Shown one piece after another: positions 17,230 to 25,797 of a stretch of 25,797 bases of DNA (position 1 is the stretch's first letter; every line of letters starts with the position of its first letter). The DNA comes from Bacteroidales bacterium UBA3824 (lineage in GTDB: Bacteria; Bacteroidota; Bacteroidia; Bacteroidales; UBA3824): NCBI GenBank assembly GCA_002393195.1, contig DGIK01000153.1, forward strand, positions 1-25,797, written 5' to 3'. Position numbers and translations under genes: made by a program. Under the pieces are notes generated by a model. That model ran no database searches and was not told where the DNA came from. It saw only the letters and a program-made list of their open reading frames with translations.

Positions 17230-17290
17230 TATTTATCATAATCCGAATTACCGCAACGATAATCTTTTGGATGCTGTCGGGGTGGGGGAG
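17230..17290 (+). repeat. Two-box hairpin element, copy B
   Basis: Box 1 at 17230-17243 and box 2 at 17257-17270 are identical to copies A and C, again 13 bp apart. The hairpin here (ATTACCG/CGATAAT) has one mismatch. A GGGGTGGGGGAGG tail follows. It lies between the reverse transcriptase and Fic genes, ending about 40 bp upstream of the Fic promoter. Confidence 0.8.
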
Positions 17291-17327
17291 GAAGAATTTT
17301 TTTGTGAAAATAAATTGGCGAAAAATT

Positions 17328-17357
17328 TTGTTGTTATAAAACAATTCTCTACTTTTG
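17328..17357 (+). promoter_or_regulatory. Promoter of the Fic gene
   Basis: TTG (17328-17330), 19-base spacer, TACTTTTG (17350-17357): a full Bacteroidota-type promoter. The ATG at 17375 is 17 bases after the -7 box, giving a very short leader. It shows that the Fic gene is transcribed separately from the reverse transcriptase. Confidence 0.65.
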
Positions 17358-17374
17358 GGAAACAATAAAAGACA

Positions 17375-18256
17375 ATGCCATCATCTAAACTATCCATCCG
17401 TTTCTACAACGACCGTGAGGTTAGAGCCATTTGGGACGAGGAAAAATCCCAATGGTGGTTTTCTGTGCTTGATGTTGTGGGGGCTATTAATGAACAGGAC
17501 GATTATACAAAGAATCGGAATTATTGGAAGTACCTGAAAAACAAACTTAAAAACGAAGCCCCCGAAGTGGTTAGTGCCACTAACCAATTGAAACTTCTTG
17601 CACATGATGGCAAACATCGTTTGACTGATGTCATTTCACAAGAAGACGTTTCTGAGTTGGCAAAGCATTATCCAAACAACCGTGCCGCCTCTTTCCTTGA
17701 TTGGTTCACATACAGCGACAATTCCATCGACGGGCAGAGCCGTAAAAAGGCGTACACTTTTATAGAAAGCAATCTTGTGGCGGATAGCGACGTTGGTACA
17801 GTGAAGGCGTTGCAGCAAATCCACGCTTATATCTTTGGTGGATTGTACGATTTCGCGGGCAAAATCCGCACTAAGACCATTTCAAAGGGCGGTACGATGT
17901 TTTGTCTTGCGGAATATTTACAGGACAATCTCAAAAAAATCGAACAAATGCCACAAAATACTTTTGACGAAATAGTCAGCAAATATGTTGAAATGAATGT
18001 TGCGCATCCGTTTATGGAGGGCAACGGTCGTAGCACAAGAATTTGGCTCGATTTGATTTTCAAGAAGTCTTTGAAAACATGTGTTGATTGGAGCCAAATC
18101 GACAAAAACGATTATCTGAACGCAATGCGCAAAAGCATTGTTGACGACACAGAAATCCGGTCGTTGCTTCGTAATGCACTTACCGACCGCATCAACGACC
18201 GCGAACTTTTTATGAAAGGCATTGATTATTCGTATTATTATGAGCAAAATGATTAA
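17375..18256 (+). CDS. BRO-N-like/Fic fusion protein (AMPylase)
   Basis: A 293-residue protein. The N-terminal 95 residues fit a BRO-N/RhuM-like domain (IRFYNDREVRAIW, WWFSVLDVVGAI, YWKYLKNKL, then LLAHDGKHRLTDVI), a module found in phage antirepressors and in mobile Fic proteins. The rest is a Fic domain with the complete catalytic motif HPFMEGNGRSTR (211-222), including the base His211 and both phosphate-binding glycines. Fic enzymes transfer AMP or other nucleotidyl groups to target proteins. I find no convincing (S/T)xxxE(G/N) inhibitory motif and no small antitoxin gene next door, so how it is held in check is unclear. It has its own promoter and is flanked by copies B and C of the two-box element. 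Confidence 0.9.
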   Translation: MPSSKLSIRFYNDREVRAIWDEEKSQWWFSVLDVVGAINEQDDYTKNRNYWKYLKNKLKNEAPEVVSATNQLKLLAHDGKHRLTDVISQEDVSELAKHYPNNRAASFLDWFTYSDNSIDGQSRKKAYTFIESNLVADSDVGTVKALQQIHAYIFGGLYDFAGKIRTKTISKGGTMFCLAEYLQDNLKKIEQMPQNTFDEIVSKYVEMNVAHPFMEGNGRSTRIWLDLIFKKSLKTCVDWSQIDKNDYLNAMRKSIVDDTEIRSLLRNALTDRINDRELFMKGIDYSYYYEQND

Positions 18257-18264
18257 TTTTTTCC

Positions 18265-18327
18265 TATTTATCATAATCATTGTTGTCGCGCCGATAATCT
18301 TTTGGTAGCAAGGGTGGGGGAGGGTCG
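18265..18327 (+). repeat. Two-box hairpin element, copy C
   Basis: Box 1 at 18265-18278 and box 2 at 18292-18305 match copies A and B exactly with the same 13-bp spacing. The stem arm reads GTTGTCG, which still pairs with CGATAAT through two G-U pairs if transcribed. The tail is GGGTGGGGGAGGG. It starts 9 bp after the Fic stop codon and lies 122 bp before the lipoprotein start. Confidence 0.8.
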
Positions 18328-18448
18328 GTTGTTATATAGAATTATTATTAATAGCAAATCTTTTCACAATTCTTTTAGGGTTGCAGACGGTTGAAGTGTT
18401 ATCACTAATAAAGAACCTTAATCTATTGTGAATTTAAGAAGTAACAAC

Positions 18449-19726
18449 ATGAAAGCAAAATTCTTGTTCGTTGCGGGACTTGCACTCGGTTCGTTGTGCG
18501 TGTCTTGCTCTGATGCCGATGATAGCGGCAGTAATGACGATGTGTATTACAATCCTTCAAAAGGCAGTTATGAATATGCGACAAGCGATATGAAAGGCGG
18601 CGATGCATACGGCGGCGAGCCTGATGCTGCGCCTGGCATCGATGGTTCGTCAAGCAGTCGCGATGGTGGCGAAGTAGTCAATTCCAATGACCGTATGTCA
18701 AACCGCCTGACCGCAGGCGAGTGGAACGACTTGGACAACTGGAAGTTTTGGCGCAATCTCTTGAACCAAAACAATTTCTACGACAAGCCCGAATACTGGC
18801 AATTCAGCCCCAAAAACCTCGTTGCGGTCAAGGTTGTGGACGCTGACAGCAACGCGATTGCCAATGTCCCCGTGGAACTTTTCAAGGGCGAAGCGTCAGA
18901 ATTTGCCGCAAAGACCGACAATTCTGGACTTGCATATTGTTGGGTTGGACTATTCGGCGGCATGGCGGACAATCTCGATGCCAACAATTATTCATTGAAA
19001 ATCAACGGTGTAGCCATCGACACAACCCTCAAGCTCACCACCAAACAGGATACCGCGCTCAATCTCAATGTAATTCTCAGAAAAGAAATCAAGCATCCCG
19101 CAGCCAAGGCTGATGTCGCCTTCATTGTGGATGCCACCGGCTCGATGGGCGACGAAATCGATTTCCTGAAATCAGACCTTGATTACATCATAGACCATGC
19201 CAATACTGGCAAAGTGGCTCTCCGCACCGCCGCTCTATTTTACCGTGACGAGGACGACGAGTATCTCACGCGCCACAACGATTTTGCTGACGATGTGGCA
19301 GTAACACAGAAGTTTGTGTCGGAGCAAAGTGCCGACGGCGGCGGCGATTATCCCGAGGCTGTGCACTCGGCTCTTGAAAAGTCGCTCCAAAACCTTTCAT
19401 GGGACGAATCGGCACGTGCCCGCATTGCGTTTCTCGTCCTCGACGCGCCTGCGCATCACTATGAACAAGTGATTGCAAGTCTCCAAAAGTCCATCGCCCT
19501 CTACGTCAAAAACGGCATTAAGATAATTCCCGTTGCAGCGAGCGGCGTTGACAAGGACACTGAGTTTATGTTGAGGTTCTTTGACCTTGCCACCGGCGGC
19601 ACATACGTATTCCTGACCGACCACAGCGGCATCGGCAATTCTCACATCGAGGCGTCCGTCGGCGATTACGAAGTGGAACACCTTGCAGATTTGATGGTAA
19701 GGCTTATAAAGAAATATACGGAGTAG
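18449..19726 (+). CDS. Surface lipoprotein with Ig-like and von Willebrand factor A domains
   Basis: A 425-residue lipoprotein. The signal peptide MKAKFLFVAGLALGSLCVSC ends at the lipid-bearing Cys20 (a shift to Cys17 is possible). The acidic residues straight after it (SDADD) fit the surface-export signal of Bacteroidota lipoproteins, so the protein is probably outside the cell. After a low-complexity Gly/Asp/Ser linker comes an Ig-like or carboxypeptidase-regulatory-like domain (about 122-205; VAVKVVDADSNAIANVPVEL). Then comes a VWA domain whose MIDAS metal site DATGS is at 228-232, with GGGDYPEAVHSAL further on. VWA domains bind proteins through a metal ion; the partner is unknown. The ATG at 18449 is chosen over 18428 because it gives a standard signal peptide. 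Confidence 0.85.
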   Translation: MKAKFLFVAGLALGSLCVSCSDADDSGSNDDVYYNPSKGSYEYATSDMKGGDAYGGEPDAAPGIDGSSSSRDGGEVVNSNDRMSNRLTAGEWNDLDNWKFWRNLLNQNNFYDKPEYWQFSPKNLVAVKVVDADSNAIANVPVELFKGEASEFAAKTDNSGLAYCWVGLFGGMADNLDANNYSLKINGVAIDTTLKLTTKQDTALNLNVILRKEIKHPAAKADVAFIVDATGSMGDEIDFLKSDLDYIIDHANTGKVALRTAALFYRDEDDEYLTRHNDFADDVAVTQKFVSEQSADGGGDYPEAVHSALEKSLQNLSWDESARARIAFLVLDAPAHHYEQVIASLQKSIALYVKNGIKIIPVAASGVDKDTEFMLRFFDLATGGTYVFLTDHSGIGNSHIEASVGDYEVEHLADLMVRLIKKYTE

Positions 19727-19744
19727 GAGAGATTAAAATTGAGA

Positions 19745-19786
19745 GTTGAAAGTTGAAAGTTGAGAGTTGAAAGTTGAGAATTGAAA
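19745..19786. repeat. Six 7-bp tandem units (GTTGAAA type)
   Basis: Six consecutive 7-bp units, mostly GTTGAAA with GTTGAGA and ATTGAAA variants, follow the lipoprotein gene. Such arrays are common between genes in this phylum. The fourth and fifth units provide the left arm of the terminator hairpin. Confidence 0.75.
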
Positions 19787-19818
19787 GTGGTTTTCAGTTT
19801 TCAACTTTCATTTTTTTT
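19768..19818 (+). terminator. Rho-independent terminator of the VWA lipoprotein gene
   Basis: TGAAAGTTGA (19768-19777) pairs perfectly with TCAACTTTCA (19801-19810), followed directly by eight T (19811-19818). The stem is AT-rich and the loop long, so strength is uncertain, but position and T-run fit. Confidence 0.6.
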
Positions 19819-19824
19819 ATGTAG

Positions 19825-21900
<2,076 letters not shown>

Positions 21901-22012
21901 GGGAGAAGGACGTAATGAGCCGTCAAAGGTTTGATTGTCAGATTGTTGGCGGTGTAATGCGAAGTTGTCATCAAAAAAAATGCACAAAAACTAAAAAAAC
22001 TTCTCGAAAAGT

Positions 22013-22043
22013 TTGTTTATGTGTAATAAATTGATTTACTTTG
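22013..22043 (+). promoter_or_regulatory. Promoter of the rpmB-rpmG operon
   Basis: TTG (22013-22015), 20-base spacer, TTACTTTG (22036-22043), differing from TAnnTTTG at one base. It lies 48 bp upstream of rpmB, with an AT-rich leader between. Confidence 0.55.
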
Positions 22044-22091
22044 CAGTCTGTAAAGAATAAAGAAATTTTAGACAAAAACAAAGAATAAGAA

Positions 22092-22334
22092 ATGTCACGT
22101 ATTTGCGAAATCACAGGCAAAAAGGTAGCGAGGGGCAACAATGTATCGCACTCTCACAGGAAGACCAAGAGGACTTTTATGCCTAACTTGCACACCAAGA
22201 AATTCTATCTTGAGGAGGAAGACCGTTGGGTAACGCTCAAGGTGTCTGCCGCCGCCATCCGTTCTATCAGCAAGAACGGCCTCAAGGCTACATTGGACAA
22301 AGCCGTTGAAAAGGGCTTTATGGCCGGCTATTAA
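22092..22334 (+). CDS. rpmB: Ribosomal protein bL28
   Basis: An 80-residue large-subunit ribosomal protein. The family signature is clear: MSRICEITGKKVARGNNVSH, then KTKRTFMPNLHTK and a basic C-terminal half with ISKNGLKATLDKA. Length and start are standard. It heads the rpmB-rpmG-DUF4295 operon, an order typical of Bacteroidota. Confidence 0.97.
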   Translation: MSRICEITGKKVARGNNVSHSHRKTKRTFMPNLHTKKFYLEEEDRWVTLKVSAAAIRSISKNGLKATLDKAVEKGFMAGY

Positions 22335-22373
22335 TTCAATTAAAAAACTGAACGTAAAACTAAAAAAAACAAA

Positions 22374-22556
22374 ATGGCAAAGAACAAAAACAGGGTTCAG
22401 GTGATTCTCGAATGTACCGAGCAAAAAGAATCGGGTGTACCCGGCATGTCTCGCTACATCACCACCAAGAACAAGAAGAACACCACGGGTCGTCTTGAGC
22501 TCAAGAAGTACAACCCGTACTTGAAGAAATACACTATTCACCGCGAAATCAAGTAA
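22374..22556 (+). CDS. rpmG: Ribosomal protein bL33
   Basis: A 60-residue large-subunit ribosomal protein with the family pattern [10 protein letters not shown]...[30 protein letters not shown]. The zinc-binding cysteine pairs of some L33 copies are absent, so this is a zinc-independent form. It follows rpmB by 39 bp. Confidence 0.96.
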   Translation: MAKNKNRVQVILECTEQKESGVPGMSRYITTKNKKNTTGRLELKKYNPYLKKYTIHREIK

Positions 22557-22569
22557 AACATCATAAGAA

Positions 22570-22731
22570 ATGGCAAAGAAAGTAGTAGCAACCCTCAAGA
22601 AAGAGGACGCAGGCAGCGCGCTCACCAAGATTGTGAAGGCTGTAAGGTCTCCCAAAACTGGCGCATATTGCTTCAAGGAGTTGGTAGTTCCCGCTACAAT
22701 GGCGAAGGAAGCCCTCAAGGATTTGAAGTAG
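22570..22731 (+). CDS. DUF4295 family small protein
   Basis: A 53-residue basic protein (MAKKVVATLKKEDAGSALTK, then VKAVRSPKTGAYCFKE and a C-terminus ending EALKDLK). In Bacteroidota a DUF4295 protein regularly follows rpmG, and size, composition and place all fit. It may be a small lineage-specific ribosome-associated protein, but the function is not established. It starts 13 bp after rpmG and is followed by the operon terminator. Confidence 0.9.
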   Translation: MAKKVVATLKKEDAGSALTKIVKAVRSPKTGAYCFKELVVPATMAKEALKDLK

Positions 22732-22762
22732 GACAACGATTCAACATCAAGATATTACAAGA

Positions 22763-22800
22763 AAAGTTGGAAGCCAAAACCCCGGCGACCAACTTTTTTT
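22763..22800 (+). terminator. Rho-independent terminator of the ribosomal operon
   Basis: AAAGTTGG (22763-22770) pairs with CCAACTTT (22789-22796), with a small GCC/GGC stem inside the loop. The T-run begins within the right arm and continues to 22800. It separates the ribosomal operon from ftsY. Confidence 0.75.
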
Positions 22801-22831
22801 GTTTTTGGTTGAAAAATAATTCCAAATATGC

Positions 22832-22862
22832 TTGGCGGTTACAAAAATAATATCTAATTTAG
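22832..22862 (+). promoter_or_regulatory. Promoter of ftsY
   Basis: TTG (22832-22834), 20-base spacer, TAATTTAG (22855-22862), one base off the consensus -7 box. It lies just after the preceding operon's terminator, as expected for a new transcription unit. Confidence 0.5.
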
Positions 22863-22878
22863 CACGGTGTAATGTAAT

Positions 22879-22894
22879 GTGTTACAAGTAACAC
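22879..22894 (+). promoter_or_regulatory. Palindromic hairpin in the ftsY leader
   Basis: GTGTTAC-AA-GTAACAC is a perfect inverted repeat with 7-bp arms, 17 bases after the -7 box and 30 bases before the ftsY ATG. It could be an operator or a leader stem. Confidence 0.4.
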
Positions 22895-22924
22895 GCTGAC
22901 AACAAATATTTTAGAACAAAAACA

Positions 22925-23875
22925 ATGGGTCTTTTCGGATTTTTTTCAAAAGAGAAGAAAGAAAGCCTCGACAATGGCTTGGCTAAGACAAAAGAAAGTG
23001 TCTTCAAGAAGATTCAACGCGCAATCGTCGGCAAATCAAAGGTGGACGACGAGGTGCTCGACAACCTTGAGGACGCGCTCATAACGTCCGACGTGGGTGT
23101 GGACACCACCTTGAAAATCATCAAGAGGCTCGAGGAGCGTGTCGCAAGGGACAAGTACGTCAATACCGCAGAGCTCAACAAGATTCTCAAGGAGGAGGTG
23201 GTATCGTTGCTCAATGAGAACGAGGGCAACAATTTCACCGACAGCATCGTCACCAAAGACGGTATGCCGTATGTGATTATGGTTGTAGGCGTCAATGGCG
23301 CGGGCAAGACCACCACAATCGGCAAACTCGCAAATCAGTTCAAGGCGGCGGGCAAGAAGGTATATATCGGTGCCGCCGATACATTCCGTGCCGCTGCCGT
23401 GGAACAGTTGGAGATTTGGGCGCAGAGGGCGGACGTTACAATCGTAAAACAGGCCATGGGCGCGGATCCGGCGTCGGTGGCTTTTGACACCCTCAATTCT
23501 GCCGTTGCCAACAAGGCCGACGTGGTTCTGATAGATACGGCGGGTCGCCTCCACAACAAGATTAACCTCATGAACGAGCTCGCCAAGATAAAGCGCGTGA
23601 TGACCAAGGTGATTCCCGACGCGCCGCACGAGGTGCTCCTTGTGCTCGACGGCAGCACGGGTCAGAACGCTTTTGAACAGGCTAAGCAATTCACGAAGGC
23701 GACTGAAGTAAACGCCCTCGCCCTCACCAAACTCGATGGCACTGCAAAGGGCGGCGTCGTTATTGGCATCAGCGACCAATTCAAGATTCCCGTGAAGTAC
23801 ATCGGCGTAGGCGAGAAAGTTACTGACCTGCAATTGTTTGACAAAGAGCAATTTGTGGATTCGTTGTTCAATTAA
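22925..23875 (+). CDS. ftsY: Signal recognition particle receptor FtsY
   Basis: A 316-residue GTPase that docks the signal recognition particle with its ribosome at the inner membrane for co-translational insertion of membrane proteins. It has the short MGLFGFFSK amphipathic start without the long acidic A domain of E. coli FtsY, then the helical N domain and the G domain: G1 GVNGAGKTTT (122-131), DTFRAAAVEQLE, G3 DTAGR (204-208) and G4 TKLDG (268-272). All nucleotide-binding residues are present. The dus gene follows 12 bp after the stop, likely in the same operon; in many relatives rimO occupies this place. Confidence 0.97.
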   Translation: MGLFGFFSKEKKESLDNGLAKTKESVFKKIQRAIVGKSKVDDEVLDNLEDALITSDVGVDTTLKIIKRLEERVARDKYVNTAELNKILKEEVVSLLNENEGNNFTDSIVTKDGMPYVIMVVGVNGAGKTTTIGKLANQFKAAGKKVYIGAADTFRAAAVEQLEIWAQRADVTIVKQAMGADPASVAFDTLNSAVANKADVVLIDTAGRLHNKINLMNELAKIKRVMTKVIPDAPHEVLLVLDGSTGQNAFEQAKQFTKATEVNALALTKLDGTAKGGVVIGISDQFKIPVKYIGVGEKVTDLQLFDKEQFVDSLFN

Positions 23876-23887
23876 TCGCGTTATTGA

Positions 23888-24823
23888 ATGAAACCTCATA
23901 CGGAGATTTATTTTGCCCCGTTGCAAGGCTTTACAGATTATGTTTACCGCAATCTTTATGCGGAGACGTTTGACGGTGTGGAAAAGTTTTTCACGCCGTT
24001 TTTGCGTGTAGAGGGCGGCGAGGTGCGCAGGAAGGATGTCGCAGACCTCGATAATACCGCCGCCCATTCCGTCACTGTGCCGCAGATAATCGCCAGTTGC
24101 AGCGAAGATGTAGATATATTGGCGCAACTCGTTATAGATAAAGGTTTTGAGCATTGCGACATCAATTTTGGTTGCCCATTTCCACAACAGACCCACAAGA
24201 TGCGCGGCGCGGGCATTTTGCCTCATCCCGATAGAGTGGAGGAAGTTTTGAAAGCGGCGGCTAAGTATCCGGAATTGAAGTTTTCGGTGAAGATGCGTCT
24301 CGGAAACTCCGACAAAACAGAATGTTTGGCTATCGTTGACATTCTGAATGATGCGCCTCTCTCTTTCGTTACCATTCATCCGCGCATCAGCAAACAGATG
24401 TATTCTGGCACGATTGATATGGCGATGTTTCAGGAATTAACGGCAAAAATCAATCATCCAATAGTCTATAATGGCGACATCAATACCGTGGACGACATCA
24501 ATCGTATCACGTCGCAATTTCCTAATATCAAGGCTGTTATGATAGGTCGTGGATTGTTGGCAAACCCATTTTTGGCGCAGGATTATCAGAGGGATGGCAA
24601 TTGCGGTTTTGATGTCAAAGTTTATATGAAATTCATCAGCAACCTTTCGTACGGCTACCTCATGCAGTACGACAATTCAGAATATATGGCTCTCGACAAG
24701 ATGAAGACCTTTTGGGCGTATCCACCGCCCGGCGTCAGCAAAAAACACGTAAAGGAAATCCAGAAGTCCCGCTCGCTCACCGAATTTATTACAAATGTTG
24801 CAATTGCCGTGAACAATCTTTAA
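23888..24823 (+). CDS. tRNA-dihydrouridine synthase
   Basis: A 311-residue flavoenzyme of the Dus family, which reduces uridines in the tRNA D-loop. The TIM-barrel start IYFAPLQGFTDYVYRN, the catalytic Cys96 in NFGCPFPQ, FSVKMRLG, IHPR and the FMN-binding YNGDI and MIGRGLLANP segments are all present. The length is typical. The exact subfamily (which uridine it modifies) cannot be told from this. It follows ftsY closely and converges on gdhA. Confidence 0.92.
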   Translation: MKPHTEIYFAPLQGFTDYVYRNLYAETFDGVEKFFTPFLRVEGGEVRRKDVADLDNTAAHSVTVPQIIASCSEDVDILAQLVIDKGFEHCDINFGCPFPQQTHKMRGAGILPHPDRVEEVLKAAAKYPELKFSVKMRLGNSDKTECLAIVDILNDAPLSFVTIHPRISKQMYSGTIDMAMFQELTAKINHPIVYNGDINTVDDINRITSQFPNIKAVMIGRGLLANPFLAQDYQRDGNCGFDVKVYMKFISNLSYGYLMQYDNSEYMALDKMKTFWAYPPPGVSKKHVKEIQKSRSLTEFITNVAIAVNNL

Positions 24824-24833
24824 TCTCCAAACT

Positions 24834-24870
24834 AAAAAAAACGACCGGGAGTAATCACTACTGCCGGTCG
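24834..24870 (-). terminator. Terminator of gdhA
   Basis: CGACCGG (24842-24848) pairs with CCGGTCG (24864-24870), with further AGTA/TACT pairing inside. On the minus strand the stem is followed by eight T (24841-24834), a textbook terminator for gdhA. The plus strand lacks a T-run, so it is less apt for dus. Confidence 0.85.
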
Positions 24871-24919
24871 CATGGATAAATATTAACCTATGTATGTCCA
24901 ATGATGTGTTTTCGTCACA

Positions 24920-25797
24920 TTATACGAGGCCTTGTGCGAGCATTGCGTCAGCAACTTTCACGAAGCCGCCGATGTTGGCGCCCTTCACGTAGTTGATGTA
25001 GCCGCCTTCCTCTGTGCCGTACTTCACGCAGGTCTTGTGGATGTTGATCATGATCTGGTGGAGTTTGGCGTCAACTTCCTCGCGAGTCCAAGAGAGACGC
25101 TCGGAGTTTTGCGACATTTCGAGACCCGAAACCGATACACCGCCGGCGTTGGATGCCTTGCCGGGAGAGTAGAGAATCTTTGCGTTCTGGAACACCTCGA
25201 TTGCTTCGGGGAGTGAAGGCATGTTTGCACCTTCGCATACGCACATACAGCCGTTGGCGATGAGTGCCTTTGCATTTTCCTCGTTTACCTCGTTCTGGGT
25301 AGCGCAGGGCATTGCAATGTCGCATTTGATGCCCCAAGGACGCTGGCCTTCGAGATATTCAACGCCGGGGAAGTTTTCTGCGTATTCTTTGATACGACCA
25401 CGACGAACGTTCTTCAAGTCCATAATCCAAGCGAGTTTCTCAGGAGTGATGCCGTCCTTGTCGTAAACTGTGCCGTTGGAGTCAGACATTGTAACAACCT
25501 TCGCGCCGAGCTGGAGACATTTTTCAACAGCGTACTGAGCAACGTTGCCCGAGCCAGAGATGCAGACAGTCTTGCCTTCAATCTTGTCGTTCTTTGTAGC
25601 GAGCATTTCCTGTGCGAAGTAAACTACGCCGTAGCCAGTAGCCTCGGGACGGATGAGCGAACCACCCCAGCCAAGACCCTTGCCGGTAAGAACGCCGGTG
25701 AACTCGTTGCGGAGCCTCTTGTACTGACCGAAGAGGAAGCCAACCTCACGTCCGCCTACACCGATATCACCTGCGGGAACGTCGGTGTCGGGGCCGA
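24920..25797 (-). CDS. gdhA: NADP-type glutamate dehydrogenase, C-terminal part (5' end beyond window)
   Basis: The last 292 codons of a hexameric glutamate dehydrogenase, which interconverts 2-oxoglutarate plus ammonia and glutamate. The frame stays open to the window edge; the ATG at 25606 is internal, since the sequence before it is conserved (GPDTDVPAGDIGVGGREVGF, RPEATGYG). Visible parts are the end of the catalytic domain, the Rossmann motif SGSGNVAQYA, the segment MPCATQNEVNEENA and the GKASNAGGVSVSGLEMSQN block that closes the active site. The sequence type fits the small (about 445-residue) NADP-dependent assimilatory enzymes. A strong terminator follows. Confidence 0.96.
   Translation of the reverse strand, partial: GPDTDVPAGDIGVGGREVGFLFGQYKRLRNEFTGVLTGKGLGWGGSLIRPEATGYGVVYFAQEMLATKNDKIEGKTVCISGSGNVAQYAVEKCLQLGAKVVTMSDSNGTVYDKDGITPEKLAWIMDLKNVRRGRIKEYAENFPGVEYLEGQRPWGIKCDIAMPCATQNEVNEENAKALIANGCMCVCEGANMPSLPEAIEVFQNAKILYSPGKASNAGGVSVSGLEMSQNSERLSWTREEVDAKLHQIMINIHKTCVKYGTEEGGYINYVKGANIGGFVKVADAMLAQGLV

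Noticed and set aside
17129..17368. 79-codon frame between the reverse transcriptase and Fic genes
   Set aside because: It runs through copy B of the two-box element and the Fic promoter, and shows no protein-like conservation.
15289..17374. Diversity-generating retroelement or group II intron
   Set aside because: No template/variable repeat pair, no intron-like RNA ends and no maturase or HNH domain were found around the RT.
10855..18327. Integron attC sites as an explanation of the three repeated elements
   Set aside because: The boxes lack the core-site pattern GTTRRRY/RYYYAAC and no integron integrase is in the window; cassette-like behaviour by another mechanism remains open.
17209..18403. 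Short shared string GTTGAAGTGT near copies B and C
   Set aside because: Ten bases, lying before B but after C; could easily be chance in an intergenic region.
23036..24379. 447-codon open frame on the minus strand opposite ftsY and dus
   Set aside because: It lies antisense to two secure genes, resembles no family I know, and arises from codon bias in the opposite strand.

Overview
The window comes from a member of the Bacteroidota, most likely a gut- or rumen-type Bacteroidales; I cannot fix the genus. Four things point this way. Promoters repeatedly fit the phylum's TTG-N19/20-TAnnTTTG form (upstream of ligA, rpmB, ftsY, the Fic gene and the AAA operon). The order rpmB-rpmG-DUF4295-ftsY is typical of the phylum. 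Shine-Dalgarno sequences are weak or absent. A lipoprotein carries an acidic surface-export signal just after its lipid cysteine.

Layout. (1) 1-1784: the 3' part of a long RelA/SpoT (p)ppGpp enzyme, meeting tail to tail (6-bp overlap) a low-molecular-weight tyrosine phosphatase. (2) 1785-2110: repeat-rich intergenic DNA holding a 12-bp inverted repeat, three 33-bp tandem units and a 105-bp MITE-like element with 18-bp terminal inverted repeats. (3) 2111-6288, minus strand: a compact three-gene operon. Its products are a large protein with a nuclease-like D...ExK motif and a glycine zipper, a helical protein, and a Ycf46-like AAA ATPase. It has one clear promoter whose -33 box lies in a palindrome. 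(4) 6359-10576, minus: a 1405-residue fusion of two GAF-like repeats, two receiver-like domains and a PEP-synthase-type ATP-grasp domain. (5) 10577-18448: an accessory island. It contains an AT-rich operon (compact SF1 helicase, unknown protein with a SAP/Rho-N-like tail, methyltransferase-like protein), then a reverse transcriptase of the unassigned/defence-associated kind, then a BRO-N/Fic fusion. Three copies of a 41-bp two-box hairpin element, all in the same orientation, lie upstream of the helicase operon, upstream of the Fic gene and downstream of it. (6) 18449-25797: a VWA surface lipoprotein, ligA, the rpmB-rpmG-DUF4295 ribosomal operon, ftsY-dus, and the 3' part of gdhA in convergent orientation.

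Interpretation. Regions 1, 4 and 6 are chromosomal backbone. Region 5 looks like a variable site where cassettes have collected between conserved genes, and helicase, methyltransferase, RT and Fic are all gene types common in anti-phage or toxin loci. The best candidates for an undescribed system are the helicase/SAP-like/methyltransferase-like operon and the glycine-zipper/AAA operon; the repeated two-box element is the most unusual non-coding signal. Functional claims for these are inferences from motifs and context. No tRNA, rRNA, CRISPR array or intact insertion sequence was seen.
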